Source: an uncultured Lachnospiraceae bacterium | Lineage (GTDB): Bacteria; Bacillota; Clostridia; Lachnospirales; Lachnospiraceae | Direction: 5' to 3' | NCBI GenBank assembly: GCA_947589055.1 | Contig: CANPZL010000023.1 | Location: forward strand, 1 to 36,625 | DNA: 36,625 nucleotides | Made by a program: the position numbers and the translations under genes | Shown: piece by piece, positions 7,383 to 15,556 of the stretch | How positions within the stretch are numbered: the first letter of the stretch is position 1 | Layout: every line of letters starts with the position of its first letter | The notes under the pieces: model-generated | Database searches by the model: none | What the model saw: only the letters and a program-made list of their open reading frames with translations | Told to the model about the DNA's origin: nothing

Positions 7383-9353
7383 ATGGTACTGGCTTGTCAA
7401 AATATCTTCAAATCTTTTGGTGAAAAGCAGGTGCTGCAGGATATACAGTTTCATATAGAGGAACGGGAAAAGGCCGCCATAGTCGGTATCAATGGAGCCG
7501 GGAAATCCACTCTCCTTAAAGTTATCACGGGAGAAGAACCCGCAGACAGCGGACAGGTAATCTTAGGGAAAGAAAAAACCATTGGTTATCTGGCACAAAA
7601 TCAGGAATATGCCTGTGAAAATACTATTTATGAAGAAATGCTGTCGGTAAAGCAGCAGGTTACTGTTTTGTGGCAGCAGCTACGGCAGACAGAACTAAAA
7701 ATGGAAACCGCAAACGGAACCGAATTAGAAAAACTGCTTCATACTTACGAACGTCTAAATCATGCCTTTGAACTTGAAAACGGATACGCCTATAAAAGTG
7801 AAATCAATGGCGTGTTAAAGGGACTTGGCTTTACCGAAGCGGATTATGATACTAAGATTTCCGTTTTGTCTGGAGGACAGAAAACACGGATTGCTTTAGG
7901 TCGTCTTCTTCTTAGCAAACCGGATATCCTTTTACTGGACGAGCCTACGAATCATCTGGATATGGATTCCGTCGCATGGCTGGAGGGATACTTAAATACC
8001 TATACCGGTGCTGTCCTGCTGGTTTCCCATGACCGCTATTTTCTGGACCGGATCGTAACAAAAGTGATTGAAATTGAATCCGGCAAAAGTCAGGTTTATT
8101 CGGGAAATTACAGCTGGTATGCCAAGAAACGGGAAGCGGTCCGTGCAGAAAAGCAACGGGCCTATCTGAATCAACAGGCGGAAATAAAGAGGCAGGAAGC
8201 AGTAATCGCAAAACTCCGTTCCTTTAACCGGGAAAAATCTGTCAAACGTGCGGAAAGTCGTGAAAAACTGCTAAGCCATGTAGAGCGGTTGGAGAAACCG
8301 GAGGTTTTGCATGATGCCATGCGGATACATCTGGAACCGGAAACAGAAAGCGGAAATGATGTTTTACTGGTCGAGCATTTAAGCAAGACCTTTGGTACGA
8401 ATCCACTGTTTCAGGATATTACCATTGATATAAAACGTGGAGAACGTGTTGCACTGATCGGAAATAATGGCACCGGAAAAACAACGATATTAAAAATCAT
8501 CCATAAGGACATAACGAAGGATGAAGGGCGGATCGTGCTTGGTGCCAGAGTAAAGATCGGCTATTACGACCAGGAGCATCAACAGCTTTCACCAGAAAAA
8601 ACGATATTTCAGGAAATTTCCGATGCCTATCCCACGCTGACGCAGACTCGGATCCGGACCGTTTTAGCAGCTTTCCTGTTTACTGGAGACGACGTTTTTA
8701 AGCAGATTCGGGATCTAAGCGGCGGCGAGCGTGGCCGGGTGGCATTGGCAAAGCTGATGCTGTCTTCTGCCAATCTTTTGATCTTAGACGAACCTACCAA
8801 TCATCTGGATATTACCTCTAAGGAGATCTTGGAGAATGCCCTGTGTCATTATACAGGAACCGTACTTTATGTTTCCCATGACCGTTATTTTATCAATCGT
8901 ACTGCAACCCGGATCTTGCATTTAACTAATCGGCATATAGATGAATATAAAGGAAATTATGATTATTTTTTAGAAAAAAAAGAGATCTTAGAAAACACAT
9001 TTCTACAATCGCAAGGTCAAACTCCACCGTTAAATACCGCTTCTTTTGCTTCCACGTCCGTCAGCGATAATAAAGCGGACTGGCAGGCAAAAAAAGAAGA
9101 ACAGGCCCGCATTCGAAAACATGCAAATGATCTTAAGAAGCTGGAAGATCAAATTGAAACCCTGGAAACGCAGATTCAGAATTTGGATCAGCAGCTTTCC
9201 TTGCCGGAAAATGCAACCGATGCTTCCAAATGCATCGCCCTTGCCAAAGAAAAAAACATCTTATCAACCGAGCTGGAAAACTGCTACTCCAAATGGGAAG
9301 TCCTTGCATCTACGCCAGCTTCTTCTCCAGCGTTTCCCGAATCGCCAGAATAA
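7383..9353 (+). CDS. ABC-F family ATP-binding protein
   Basis: Soluble twin-ATPase ABC-F protein (656 residues); members act on the ribosome, as translation factors or antibiotic-protection proteins, and are not transporters. The first ATPase has Walker [10 protein letters not shown] (35-43), signature [11 protein letters not shown] and Walker [14 protein letters not shown] charged inter-domain linker follows, then the second ATPase with [20 protein letters not shown] and [12 protein letters not shown]. The C-terminus is a helical coiled-coil extension. The overall layout resembles YdiF/YfmR-type housekeeping members, but the linker alone does not settle the subfamily or exclude a resistance role. 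The start is the ATG after GGAGG, not the in-frame GTG inside the SD. There are no transmembrane segments. Its last 44 bp overlap the 3' end of icd on the opposite strand. Confidence 0.93.
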   Translation: MVLACQNIFKSFGEKQVLQDIQFHIEEREKAAIVGINGAGKSTLLKVITGEEPADSGQVILGKEKTIGYLAQNQEYACENTIYEEMLSVKQQVTVLWQQLRQTELKMETANGTELEKLLHTYERLNHAFELENGYAYKSEINGVLKGLGFTEADYDTKISVLSGGQKTRIALGRLLLSKPDILLLDEPTNHLDMDSVAWLEGYLNTYTGAVLLVSHDRYFLDRIVTKVIEIESGKSQVYSGNYSWYAKKREAVRAEKQRAYLNQQAEIKRQEAVIAKLRSFNREKSVKRAESREKLLSHVERLEKPEVLHDAMRIHLEPETESGNDVLLVEHLSKTFGTNPLFQDITIDIKRGERVALIGNNGTGKTTILKIIHKDITKDEGRIVLGARVKIGYYDQEHQQLSPEKTIFQEISDAYPTLTQTRIRTVLAAFLFTGDDVFKQIRDLSGGERGRVALAKLMLSSANLLILDEPTNHLDITSKEILENALCHYTGTVLYVSHDRYFINRTATRILHLTNRHIDEYKGNYDYFLEKKEILENTFLQSQGQTPPLNTASFASTSVSDNKADWQAKKEEQARIRKHANDLKKLEDQIETLETQIQNLDQQLSLPENATDASKCIALAKEKNILSTELENCYSKWEVLASTPASSPAFPESPE

Positions 9354-10521
9354 ATCCCTCACTGGATAAGGGTGTCGGATCCGGAATTGATGTGATTAAC
9401 GCCAGGTCCTTTGTCATTTTTCCTGCTTCGATGGTTTCTATGGTGGCAGCTTCCAGGGCATCGGCAAAATGCATCAGCTCCGGAAGATTGTCTAACTCTC
9501 CCCGTTTCCGTAAGGCTCCGGTCCATGCAAAGATCGTTGCTACAGAATTCGTAGAGGTTTCCTCTCCTTTCAAGTGCTTATAATAATGACGCTGCACCGT
9601 ACCGTGTGCCGCTTCATATTCATAATAACCCTCTGGAGAAACCAATACAGAGGTCATCATTGCCAAAGAACCAAAGGCACTGGATACCATATCACTCATC
9701 ACATCTCCGTCGTAATTCTTGCAGGCCCAGATAAAGCCGCCCTTTGCTTTCATTACACGAGCAACCGCATCATCAATCAGGGTATAAAAATATTCGATTC
9801 CTGCCGCCTTAAATTTATCTTCGTACTCCTTCTCATAAATTTCCTGAAAAACATCTTTAAAGCGATGGTCGTACTTCTTTGAGATCGTATCTTTCGTTGC
9901 AAACCAGAGATCCTGCTTTGTATCCAACGCATAGTTGAAACAGCATCTCGCAAAGCTTTCGATCGAAGAATCCGTATTATGGATTCCCTGAAGAACCCCC
10001 GCTCCCTGAAAAGTATGGATCGGTTCCCGGATTTCGGTTCCGTCTTCCCCAGTAAATACCAGTTCTGCTTTACCGGCGCCCGGCACCCGGATTTCTGCAT
10101 TTTTATATACATCGCCATAGGCATGTCTGGCTAATGTGATCGGTTTTTCCCAATTCTTCACACAGGGTTCAATTCCTTTTACCACAATAGGTGTACGGAA
10201 TACCGTCCCGTCTAAGGCTGCCCGAATCGTCCCGTTCGGACTTTTCCACATCTCTTTTAAATGATATTCTGTCATACGTGCGGCATTCGGCGTGATCGTG
10301 GCACATTTTACCGCAACTCCATATTTTTTCGTTGCCTCTGCCGAATCTATCGTAACCGCATCATCCGTTTCATTTCTATGTTCCAGACCCAAGTCATAAT
10401 ACTCTGTATTCAGTTCAATAAAAGGAAGCAGCAGTTCGTCCTTAATCATTTTCCAAAGGATACGGGTCATCTCATCTCCGTCCATTTCCACTAAGGGCGT
10501 TTTCATCTTGATCTTTTCCAT
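9310..10521 (-). CDS. icd: NADP-dependent isocitrate dehydrogenase
   Basis: Oxidative decarboxylation of isocitrate to 2-oxoglutarate. The 403 residues and sequence style ([39 protein letters not shown]) place it in the eukaryote-like homodimeric NADP-IDH subfamily rather than the E. coli type. The substrate motif SPNGTIR, and [20 protein letters not shown] and [14 protein letters not shown] of the metal and nucleotide sites, are intact. The SD GGAGG lies 7 nt before the ATG. It has its own strong promoter. In such anaerobes it typically supplies 2-oxoglutarate for glutamate through an incomplete TCA branch. The 3' end overlaps the ABC-F gene tail-to-tail. Confidence 0.96.
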   Translation of the reverse strand: MEKIKMKTPLVEMDGDEMTRILWKMIKDELLLPFIELNTEYYDLGLEHRNETDDAVTIDSAEATKKYGVAVKCATITPNAARMTEYHLKEMWKSPNGTIRAALDGTVFRTPIVVKGIEPCVKNWEKPITLARHAYGDVYKNAEIRVPGAGKAELVFTGEDGTEIREPIHTFQGAGVLQGIHNTDSSIESFARCCFNYALDTKQDLWFATKDTISKKYDHRFKDVFQEIYEKEYEDKFKAAGIEYFYTLIDDAVARVMKAKGGFIWACKNYDGDVMSDMVSSAFGSLAMMTSVLVSPEGYYEYEAAHGTVQRHYYKHLKGEETSTNSVATIFAWTGALRKRGELDNLPELMHFADALEAATIETIEAGKMTKDLALITSIPDPTPLSSEGFILAIRETLEKKLA

Positions 10522-10553
10522 GTTCTATCCTCCAAACGGTTTTCTTTCCACAC

Positions 10554-10582
10554 ATTTTAAATGCTGGATACTCTTTTGTCAA
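10554..10582 (-). promoter_or_regulatory. icd promoter
   Basis: On the minus strand: consensus -35 TTGACA (10582-10577), a 17-nt spacer, -10 TAAAAT (10559-10554). It lies in the 81-bp gap after the 62-residue gene, so icd need not depend on the upstream hydrogenase operon. Confidence 0.8.
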
Positions 10583-10602
10583 ATCGTTCCATATAGATTG
10601 TC

Positions 10603-10791
10603 CTATTTTTTCAGGTCTTCGTCCTCGTCCTGAAAGGTATCATCCTGCTTATCCGGACGTTTTCCCAACACAAACAATCCAATCAACACCAGCACAGAAA
10701 CGATCAAAATGACTGCTGCGATCCACGGTCTTGCTCCGTCACCAGTGGCAGGAACACCTGCCAGCATATTTAAGATAGTATATCCTTCCAT
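10603..10791 (-). CDS. 62-residue single-pass membrane peptide with sorting-signal-like motif
   Basis: Small membrane protein: about 12 N-terminal residues, VPATGDGARP (13-22), a hydrophobic segment (about 23-42, WIAAVILIVSVLVLIGLFVL), then GKRPDK and a strongly acidic tail ending in KK. The VPATGD-hydrophobic-KR arrangement resembles an LPxTG sortase signal, but no secreted domain precedes it and the tail is unusually long. Its start codon lies inside the last codons of the upstream membrane-protein gene (22-bp overlap) with an AGAGGT SD, which suggests translational coupling. Third gene of the hydrogenase-like operon. Function unknown; a small membrane partner of the upstream protein is one possibility. 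Confidence 0.72.
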   Translation of the reverse strand: MEGYTILNMLAGVPATGDGARPWIAAVILIVSVLVLIGLFVLGKRPDKQDDTFQDEDEDLKK

Positions 10792-12029
10792 TGCTTACCT
10801 CTTCTCCTTCTTCGATTGCTATATTTATTTTCTATCTGTATCCGCTTCCAATACTGCATATAATAGGAAATATATTCCTCTGTGATCAGCTTGTTCTGAT
10901 ACAAGGCCTGAAGCGTACTTTCATATTCTTCCTCTGACACACCGGTTGCCACCAGCTTATGTAAGGTTTCTTTAATCTGTTCCCGATATTCCTGAATCGT
11001 AATGATCTGCTCCCGAAACAAAATCCCCTGCCGGTATATTTCTTTAAAAAATGCATTATACCGTACATCTCTTGTAATAATATCATCTACCTGAAAATCC
11101 GGGTTCAGCATCTCCATGATCGTCTTAACCGATGCCCCGGTAACCCGAAGTCCTTCTCCAAGCTCGAAGAGATTTTTATAAATAACCGGTTTTCCATTTT
11201 TCGTTCCCTCGTGATAGACAGGTAAATATGGTGAAAAAACTTTAGAAAGCAGGGATTCTTTCCGAAACGAAAGGTATTCCTTTTTTGCCTTGCACACCAC
11301 GCCACGCACATACGTCAGGGTAGATGCTTTCGAGGCGGGAAGCGTCAATTCCCGTACTGTTTTTTCCATTAACAGCATATGGAGCTGTCCATGATGCAGC
11401 CAGATATAGGCAGGACATTGCCATACCTTTTTTTCCTCCCAGCTGTCAATGATAATCGGATGATGTTCCTTATGCACCTTATACTTATAAAACACCTGCT
11501 GGATCTTTTTTTCATCATATGCCAGCAGAGCTTCCTCCGGCTTTTCTAACCGTTCCTCTTTTTCTTCAGTCAGGTTTTCATTTTCCTTGATTTTTTCATC
11601 GGCTTCCGGTTCTTCTCGTGGTGTATCCGCTATCTCTGGTTCCGTCGTATTTTCTTCCTGCTGTTTTTTATTTTTCTTTGTTTTTCTTTCTTTCCGCTTT
11701 GCAGGATCCTTCTCTTTCTTTCGTTTCTCCTGTCTCACTTTCTTTGGGAATCCATCTTGCGCCTTCCCTGTATCTGGATTTTCCTCTAAGGGGAAATCCT
11801 CTGTTTCCTCTGTTTCCTCCGGTTCCTGATGCAGTTCTACTATAAATCCCTGAGCCAGAGCAATTCCTCCTACCGCTAACGCAGTTCCGATCAAAAAAAT
11901 CAGCATGGAATTGATAAAAAACGAATAAATAATACCTCCAGCTCCTGCAACGATCAAAAGCGGAAATGAAATCAAATATAATCTTGTCAGCCAATTCCCA
12001 TACCGCAGCCCGGCGATGAAGTTTTTCAT
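10770..12029 (-). CDS. Hypothetical membrane protein with charged linker and C-terminal domain
   Basis: Not recognised. 419 residues from the chosen ATG (an ATG two codons upstream sits too close to the GGAGGAG SD). There are two adjacent transmembrane helices near residues 16-60, then an extremely charged Lys/Glu-rich low-complexity linker (about 70-170). A predicted soluble domain (about 175-419) contains PAYIWLHHGQLHMLLMEKTV, a VRGVV-containing segment and a helical C-terminus ending in RNRRRRRGK-like basic residues. It begins 21 nt after the hydrogenase-like gene and overlaps the 62-residue gene, so all three are probably co-expressed. The domain could be a ligand-binding or scaffold domain facing the cytoplasm, inferred from the positive tail. 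Confidence 0.8.
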   Translation of the reverse strand: MKNFIAGLRYGNWLTRLYLISFPLLIVAGAGGIIYSFFINSMLIFLIGTALAVGGIALAQGFIVELHQEPEETEETEDFPLEENPDTGKAQDGFPKKVRQEKRKKEKDPAKRKERKTKKNKKQQEENTTEPEIADTPREEPEADEKIKENENLTEEKEERLEKPEEALLAYDEKKIQQVFYKYKVHKEHHPIIIDSWEEKKVWQCPAYIWLHHGQLHMLLMEKTVRELTLPASKASTLTYVRGVVCKAKKEYLSFRKESLLSKVFSPYLPVYHEGTKNGKPVIYKNLFELGEGLRVTGASVKTIMEMLNPDFQVDDIITRDVRYNAFFKEIYRQGILFREQIITIQEYREQIKETLHKLVATGVSEEEYESTLQALYQNKLITEEYISYYMQYWKRIQIENKYSNRRRRRGKQWKDILS

Positions 12030-12050
12030 TTCCATCTCCTCCTGCTCTGA

Positions 12051-13556
12051 TTACTTCTGAATGTCCTGTTCCAAAATCGACGGATCCGGTACTGCCTTTC
12101 TGGTTGTTCCCTTAAAATTCCGTACCGCTACCGTCGCCTGATTCAACGGAATGTTCGTACCTGCACCAGCGATACAGCCGCCGGGACAGCCCATCCCTTC
12201 GATCAGGCACCCGTTTTTCTTCCCCGCCTTGGCAAGCATCAGCATTTTCCGGCATTCACTTAACCCCTCCGCATGTTCCACATGGACTTCTACATCCGGA
12301 TGATATTCCCGGATACAGGCAGTCACGGCATCCGCCACGCCTCCGGCTACTGCATAGCCCCGTCCGGCACCGGTGACTCCTTCTAATGGCTCACCATTTC
12401 TAAAATCATCAAATTCAATATCCTTCACGATGAACATTGCGTCTAATTCTTCAAAGGTAATTACAAAATCCACATCGCTTCGCACAGTCCGTCTGGAGGC
12501 TTCCAGCTTTTTCGCCGCACAGGGACCGATAAATACTACAGATGCATCAGGATGCTTCTTTTTTATGATTCTGGCAGTCGCCACCATAGGCGTCAATTCA
12601 TTGGAAATCATGCTGATGGTTTCCGGAAAATACTTTTTTGCCAGCATCGCCCACGAAGGACAGCAGGAGGTCAGTAAAAAGGGCTGGTTTCCGCTTGCCA
12701 CCGCTTCAACATAATGCTCTGCCTCAGCCATGGCACCGACATCTGCTCCAAGCGCCACCTCATATACATCTTGAAAGCCCAGCTTAAGCAGCGCTGCTTT
12801 CAAACGCTCCGGTGTTGCATATTCTCCGAATTGTCCTACGAATGCAGGCGCAATCTCAGCAATGATTTCCTTTCCGGATTTCATCGCACGGATAAGCTGA
12901 AACAGCTGGGACTTATCTGCAATGGCCCCAAAGGGACAATTAACCATACACATACCACAGGAAACGCATTTTTCTTCGTCGATCTTTGCCCTGCCATGTT
13001 CATCACTTCCTATAGCACCTACTCCACAGGCATCCGCACAGGGACGCCGCTTGTTTGCGATAGCATCATAGGGGCAGAAGCTTTTGCATTTTCCGCATTT
13101 TATACACTTATTCTGGTCAATGACCGATCTCCCGTTTACCCATGATATAGCATCCATCGGACAAACCTCCATACAGGGGTGTGCCAGACATCCCTTGCAT
13201 TGATCGCTGACCTCATATATATTATTTTCACAAGCGTTACAGGCGGAAGGGATAACCTGCATCAAAGGCGGTTCGTAATATTTTTCGTCAATTACACTTT
13301 CTTCCAGTCCCTGTGTGACGTGGACAGGGCGATCCTCTGGACGAAGAGACATTCCCATGGCCAGACGCACCCGCTCACTGGTAATAGCCCGTTCCCGATA
13401 GATATTATCGCAGTATTGGGGCGTATCCCCCGGTGTTATAATATATGGAATCGCTTCAATATCATCATTGATGGAATCGGAATTATAAGCAACCTTTGCA
13501 ATTTCCACAAAAACCTGTTTGCGTAATCTTCTTACATCTGTTTCTAACCCTCGCAT
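12051..13556 (-). CDS. [FeFe]-hydrogenase-family protein with ferredoxin domains
   Basis: 501-residue iron-sulfur protein related to [FeFe] hydrogenases. Residues about 104-212 carry ferredoxin-type clusters (Cys 106, 109, 120, 123, 128, 132; CIKCGKCKSFCP at 151-162; CADAC; CVSCGMCMVNCP at 197-208). Residues about 230-465 form the H-cluster domain: TSCCPSW (297-302), GPCAAKKLE (344-352) and EGMGCPGGC (453-461). All four H-cluster cysteines plus the proton-relay Cys are kept. However, motif 2 has Gly where classical enzymes have Met (MPCxxKxxE), as in divergent, putatively sensory or low-activity groups. No maturases, NADH-binding subunit or PAS domain lie nearby. The SD GGAGG lies 5 nt before the ATG. 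First gene of a three-gene operon. Confidence 0.9.
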   Translation of the reverse strand: MRGLETDVRRLRKQVFVEIAKVAYNSDSINDDIEAIPYIITPGDTPQYCDNIYRERAITSERVRLAMGMSLRPEDRPVHVTQGLEESVIDEKYYEPPLMQVIPSACNACENNIYEVSDQCKGCLAHPCMEVCPMDAISWVNGRSVIDQNKCIKCGKCKSFCPYDAIANKRRPCADACGVGAIGSDEHGRAKIDEEKCVSCGMCMVNCPFGAIADKSQLFQLIRAMKSGKEIIAEIAPAFVGQFGEYATPERLKAALLKLGFQDVYEVALGADVGAMAEAEHYVEAVASGNQPFLLTSCCPSWAMLAKKYFPETISMISNELTPMVATARIIKKKHPDASVVFIGPCAAKKLEASRRTVRSDVDFVITFEELDAMFIVKDIEFDDFRNGEPLEGVTGAGRGYAVAGGVADAVTACIREYHPDVEVHVEHAEGLSECRKMLMLAKAGKKNGCLIEGMGCPGGCIAGAGTNIPLNQATVAVRNFKGTTRKAVPDPSILEQDIQK

Positions 13557-13592
13557 ATGTACCTCCGTTTTGCCATATTACCTTCTAATCTC

Positions 13593-13621
13593 AGTATACA
13601 CCTTTCCCGCCTTTCTGTCTA
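13593..13621 (-). promoter_or_regulatory. Promoter of the hydrogenase-like operon
   Basis: On the minus strand: -35 TAGACA (13621-13616), a 17-nt spacer, -10 TATACT (13598-13593). It lies about 40 nt upstream of the start codon. Confidence 0.65.
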
Positions 13622-13678
13622 TGCGGGAACTTGTTTCCTTGATTTGCCCAAATCTATTTTTAATTCAACAAAATGGGA

Positions 13679-13707
13679 TTGCAGATTCCCTGATTTCATA
13701 CTATACT
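13679..13707 (+). promoter_or_regulatory. Promoter of the lytic transglycosylase gene
   Basis: -35 TTGCAG (13679-13684), a 17-nt spacer, -10 TATACT (13702-13707). The start codon is 46 nt downstream, with an AAAGGA SD. Confidence 0.65.
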
Positions 13708-13753
13708 GGTTATAGTTACACGGACAAGTGTTTTAGAAAGAAAGGATATTATC

Positions 13754-14335
13754 ATGGCATATGTTTCTTCCATGACATATACAACAGAGGCCCAATTTTT
13801 AGAGGCCATTGAACAGGTTAAGGCGGCAAGGGCAACAAGGGAGGCTGCCGCACAGACTGCTGCTTCCCAATCGCAGCCCTCGTTTCAGGACCTATTAGCC
13901 TCCAGTCTATCTGGAAATGCTGTTTCTTCTACGGTATCTTCTGCACAATGGGATACTGCTTCACTGGAACCCTATTTTCAAGAAGCTGCCGATACTTATA
14001 ACCTTTCTGCCGAACTGCTAAAGGCTGTTGCCAGACAGGAGTCCGGCTTCCAGCCCAATATCGTTTCTTCCGCAGGCGCCATCGGCATCATGCAGTTGAT
14101 GCCTTCTACCGCCGAATATCTTGGAGTTTCCAATCCTTATGACCCAAGAGAAAACATCATGGGCGGTGCCAAGCTGCTTTCTTATCTTTCCACCCGTTAT
14201 AATGGGAATCTGCCCCTTACTCTGGCTGCCTATAATGCTGGGGAAGCGGCGGTAGACAAGTATGGCAGTGTTCCTCCCTATCAGGAGACTCAGAACTTTG
14301 TCACAAAGATCATGACAAGTCTCGGCCTTTTATAA
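13754..14335 (+). CDS. Lytic transglycosylase (SLT domain), no signal peptide
   Basis: Peptidoglycan lytic transglycosylase of the Slt/MltE-like fold. The C-terminal SLT domain (about 70-193) carries the catalytic glutamate E96 in AVARQESGFQPN, then GAIGIMQLMPSTAEYLGV and the TLAAYNAGEAAV motif. Residues 1-65 are a low-complexity Ala/Ser/Gln/Thr stretch without a hydrophobic signal sequence or lipobox, so export by the Sec route is not evident. Such leaderless short SLT proteins are known from flagellar or secretion-linked enzymes, but no flagellar genes are visible here. The 193-residue size is small. Its 3' end is 10 bp from the convergent 73-residue gene. Confidence 0.88.
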   Translation: MAYVSSMTYTTEAQFLEAIEQVKAARATREAAAQTAASQSQPSFQDLLASSLSGNAVSSTVSSAQWDTASLEPYFQEAADTYNLSAELLKAVARQESGFQPNIVSSAGAIGIMQLMPSTAEYLGVSNPYDPRENIMGGAKLLSYLSTRYNGNLPLTLAAYNAGEAAVDKYGSVPPYQETQNFVTKIMTSLGLL

Positions 14336-14345
14336 ACAGGCCGCA

Positions 14346-14567
14346 TCAATGATGATAATTTGCCATTCGCATGGCATAGTGATCCACTAACTGCTTATAT
14401 TTTAAATAGTCCTTTTCCTTTAGTTCTCCGGAATCCTTATAGGCTTCTACTGTCGTTTGCAGTTCCTTCAAGGCATCGTGTGCCAGATCCTTATAGTTAT
14501 TTTCCAGATTCATCTTTAATTCATTTTGTTTTGCTTCCAGCTCTTTACGAATTTTTCGTTTTATCAT
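14346..14567 (-). CDS. Hypothetical 73-residue helical protein
   Basis: Not recognised. Highly charged and almost entirely helical by composition (KRKIRKELEAKQNELKMNLE, then KELQTTVEAYK and KEKDYLKYKQLVDHYAMR), with no membrane segment. The GGAGAAGG SD lies 4 nt before the ATG and an extended -10 element precedes it, both supporting a real gene. It lies downstream of the DUF6033-like gene on the same strand and converges on the transglycosylase gene with a 10-bp gap. Confidence 0.6.
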   Translation of the reverse strand: MIKRKIRKELEAKQNELKMNLENNYKDLAHDALKELQTTVEAYKDSGELKEKDYLKYKQLVDHYAMRMANYHH

Positions 14568-14599
14568 ATACCTTCTCCGTTTCTGTTTAACCTAAAAAT

Positions 14600-14654
14600 A
14601 GTATAGCAGATTTCCCGGCTTAAAACCTCTCTTTTCACCGTAAAACCTGCTATA
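14600..14654 (-). promoter_or_regulatory. Extended -10 inside an 8-bp inverted repeat
   Basis: On the minus strand TATACT (14605-14600) has TG one base upstream and fits as the promoter of the 73-residue gene, though no good -35 is seen. The element overlaps one arm of the inverted repeat TATAGCAG/CTGCTATA (14602-14609 and 14647-14654), which encloses a further small CGG...CCG stem and is followed by CTATTTTT. It could be an operator, or a terminator of the upstream gene reused as a promoter. Confidence 0.38.
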
Positions 14655-14663
14655 ATTCCTATT

Positions 14664-15368
14664 TTATACCGTATAATTGATCCGGGCTCCGGTTTCTTCT
14701 TTTTCGTCAGGAACCTGATCCCAATCAACGGACTTTATCTTTTCCATCAATTCTTCTATGGAATCCGCCTGAAGATGAAGCCGCTGTTTCTTTTCCTGAA
14801 TGGCCTCCTCTTCCAGCTTTTTCTTTTGTCTCTTTTCTTCTAACTTCTCTTCTTTTTTATGTTTTTCTCTGCTCTTTTCCAGCTGTTGCTTTTGCTGTTC
14901 GCCTGCTTTTTCCAGTTCTGCGAAGAAAGTCAAGGTTCCGTCTTGTCCAATACTTACCCCTAGCTGCTTTACATTCTTTCCTTCCTGGCCCAGCTGTTCA
15001 CTCATATCTGTCAGCTTCGCCCTTGCCTCCTGAATCATAGAGGTATATTTTTCCTCTGTCTCAGAATCCGCTGCCATCTGTTCTAATACTTCCGGTTCGA
15101 TCAATACGCTGTATTCCTTCGTTCCTCTTGCCAGATATGCTGCGGCTTCTTCCTCACTATCATAGTCAGCGATGATAAAATCCGTATCCCCGTACATCTT
15201 TTTTAATTTCTGCAATAATTGCTTGGCCTGTTCGCTGAGTTGTAATCCTTTTGTCTTACCTTCTTTTTCTGTCTTTTCTGTTTTTTTCTGCTTCTTACCA
15301 TTTGTACGCTTCAGTCCTGTATCATAGGAATTATTCTGATACATTCCATAATTTCCTATTTTATTCAT
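14664..15368 (-). CDS. DUF6033-like coiled-coil protein
   Basis: 234-residue soluble protein resembling the clostridial family I know as DUF6033 (assigned from memory of its pattern). It has a short N-terminus containing KIGNYGMYQ, a basic Lys-rich stretch, then the folded region (LSEQAKQLLQKLKKMYGDTD, FIIADYDSEEEAAAYLARGT, EYSVLIEPEVLEQMAAD). A long Lys/Glu/Gln-rich coiled coil (about 150-205) and a short tail follow. No signal peptide or transmembrane helix. The function of the family is unknown. The SD GGGAGGG precedes the ATG. It is divergent from the MBL gene. Confidence 0.7.
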   Translation of the reverse strand: MNKIGNYGMYQNNSYDTGLKRTNGKKQKKTEKTEKEGKTKGLQLSEQAKQLLQKLKKMYGDTDFIIADYDSEEEAAAYLARGTKEYSVLIEPEVLEQMAADSETEEKYTSMIQEARAKLTDMSEQLGQEGKNVKQLGVSIGQDGTLTFFAELEKAGEQQKQQLEKSREKHKKEEKLEEKRQKKKLEEEAIQEKKQRLHLQADSIEELMEKIKSVDWDQVPDEKEETGARINYTV

Positions 15369-15488
15369 ATTTCGCCCTCCCTAGCTTTTGATCAAATCCA
15401 TTTGTAGAAATCTCAGTTTTTATATCGGAAATTCTAATGATTTTTATAACCTTTATGTTTCTTTTCTTATTTTCCCTTTGCAGTTACG

Positions 15489-15517
15489 TTGAAAAATTCA
15501 CTACGCCATATTATAAT
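15489..15517 (+). promoter_or_regulatory. Promoter of the MBL-fold gene
   Basis: -35 TTGAAA (15489-15494), a 17-nt spacer, consensus -10 TATAAT (15512-15517). It lies 39 nt before the chosen start and inside the open frame that continues upstream, which confirms that the upstream codons are not translated. Confidence 0.78.
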
Positions 15518-15556
15518 AAAATTATCCATCGGATTAAATGCAAGGGGGTATTACTT

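Noticed and set aside
11587..11845. Serine/phenylalanine-rich plus-strand frames opposite the charged-linker membrane protein
   Set aside because: They are antisense shadows of Lys/Glu-rich codons, with no SD.
14323..14343. CGGCC/GGCCG hairpin between the transglycosylase and the 73-residue gene as a terminator
   Set aside because: Only 5 bp with an 11-nt loop and no T-run on either strand.
15437..15556. A 40-codon in-frame N-terminal extension of the MBL-fold protein with a hydrophobic start
   Set aside because: A consensus promoter (15489-15517) lies inside it, there is no SD, and homologue-like sequence begins only at the ATG at 15557.
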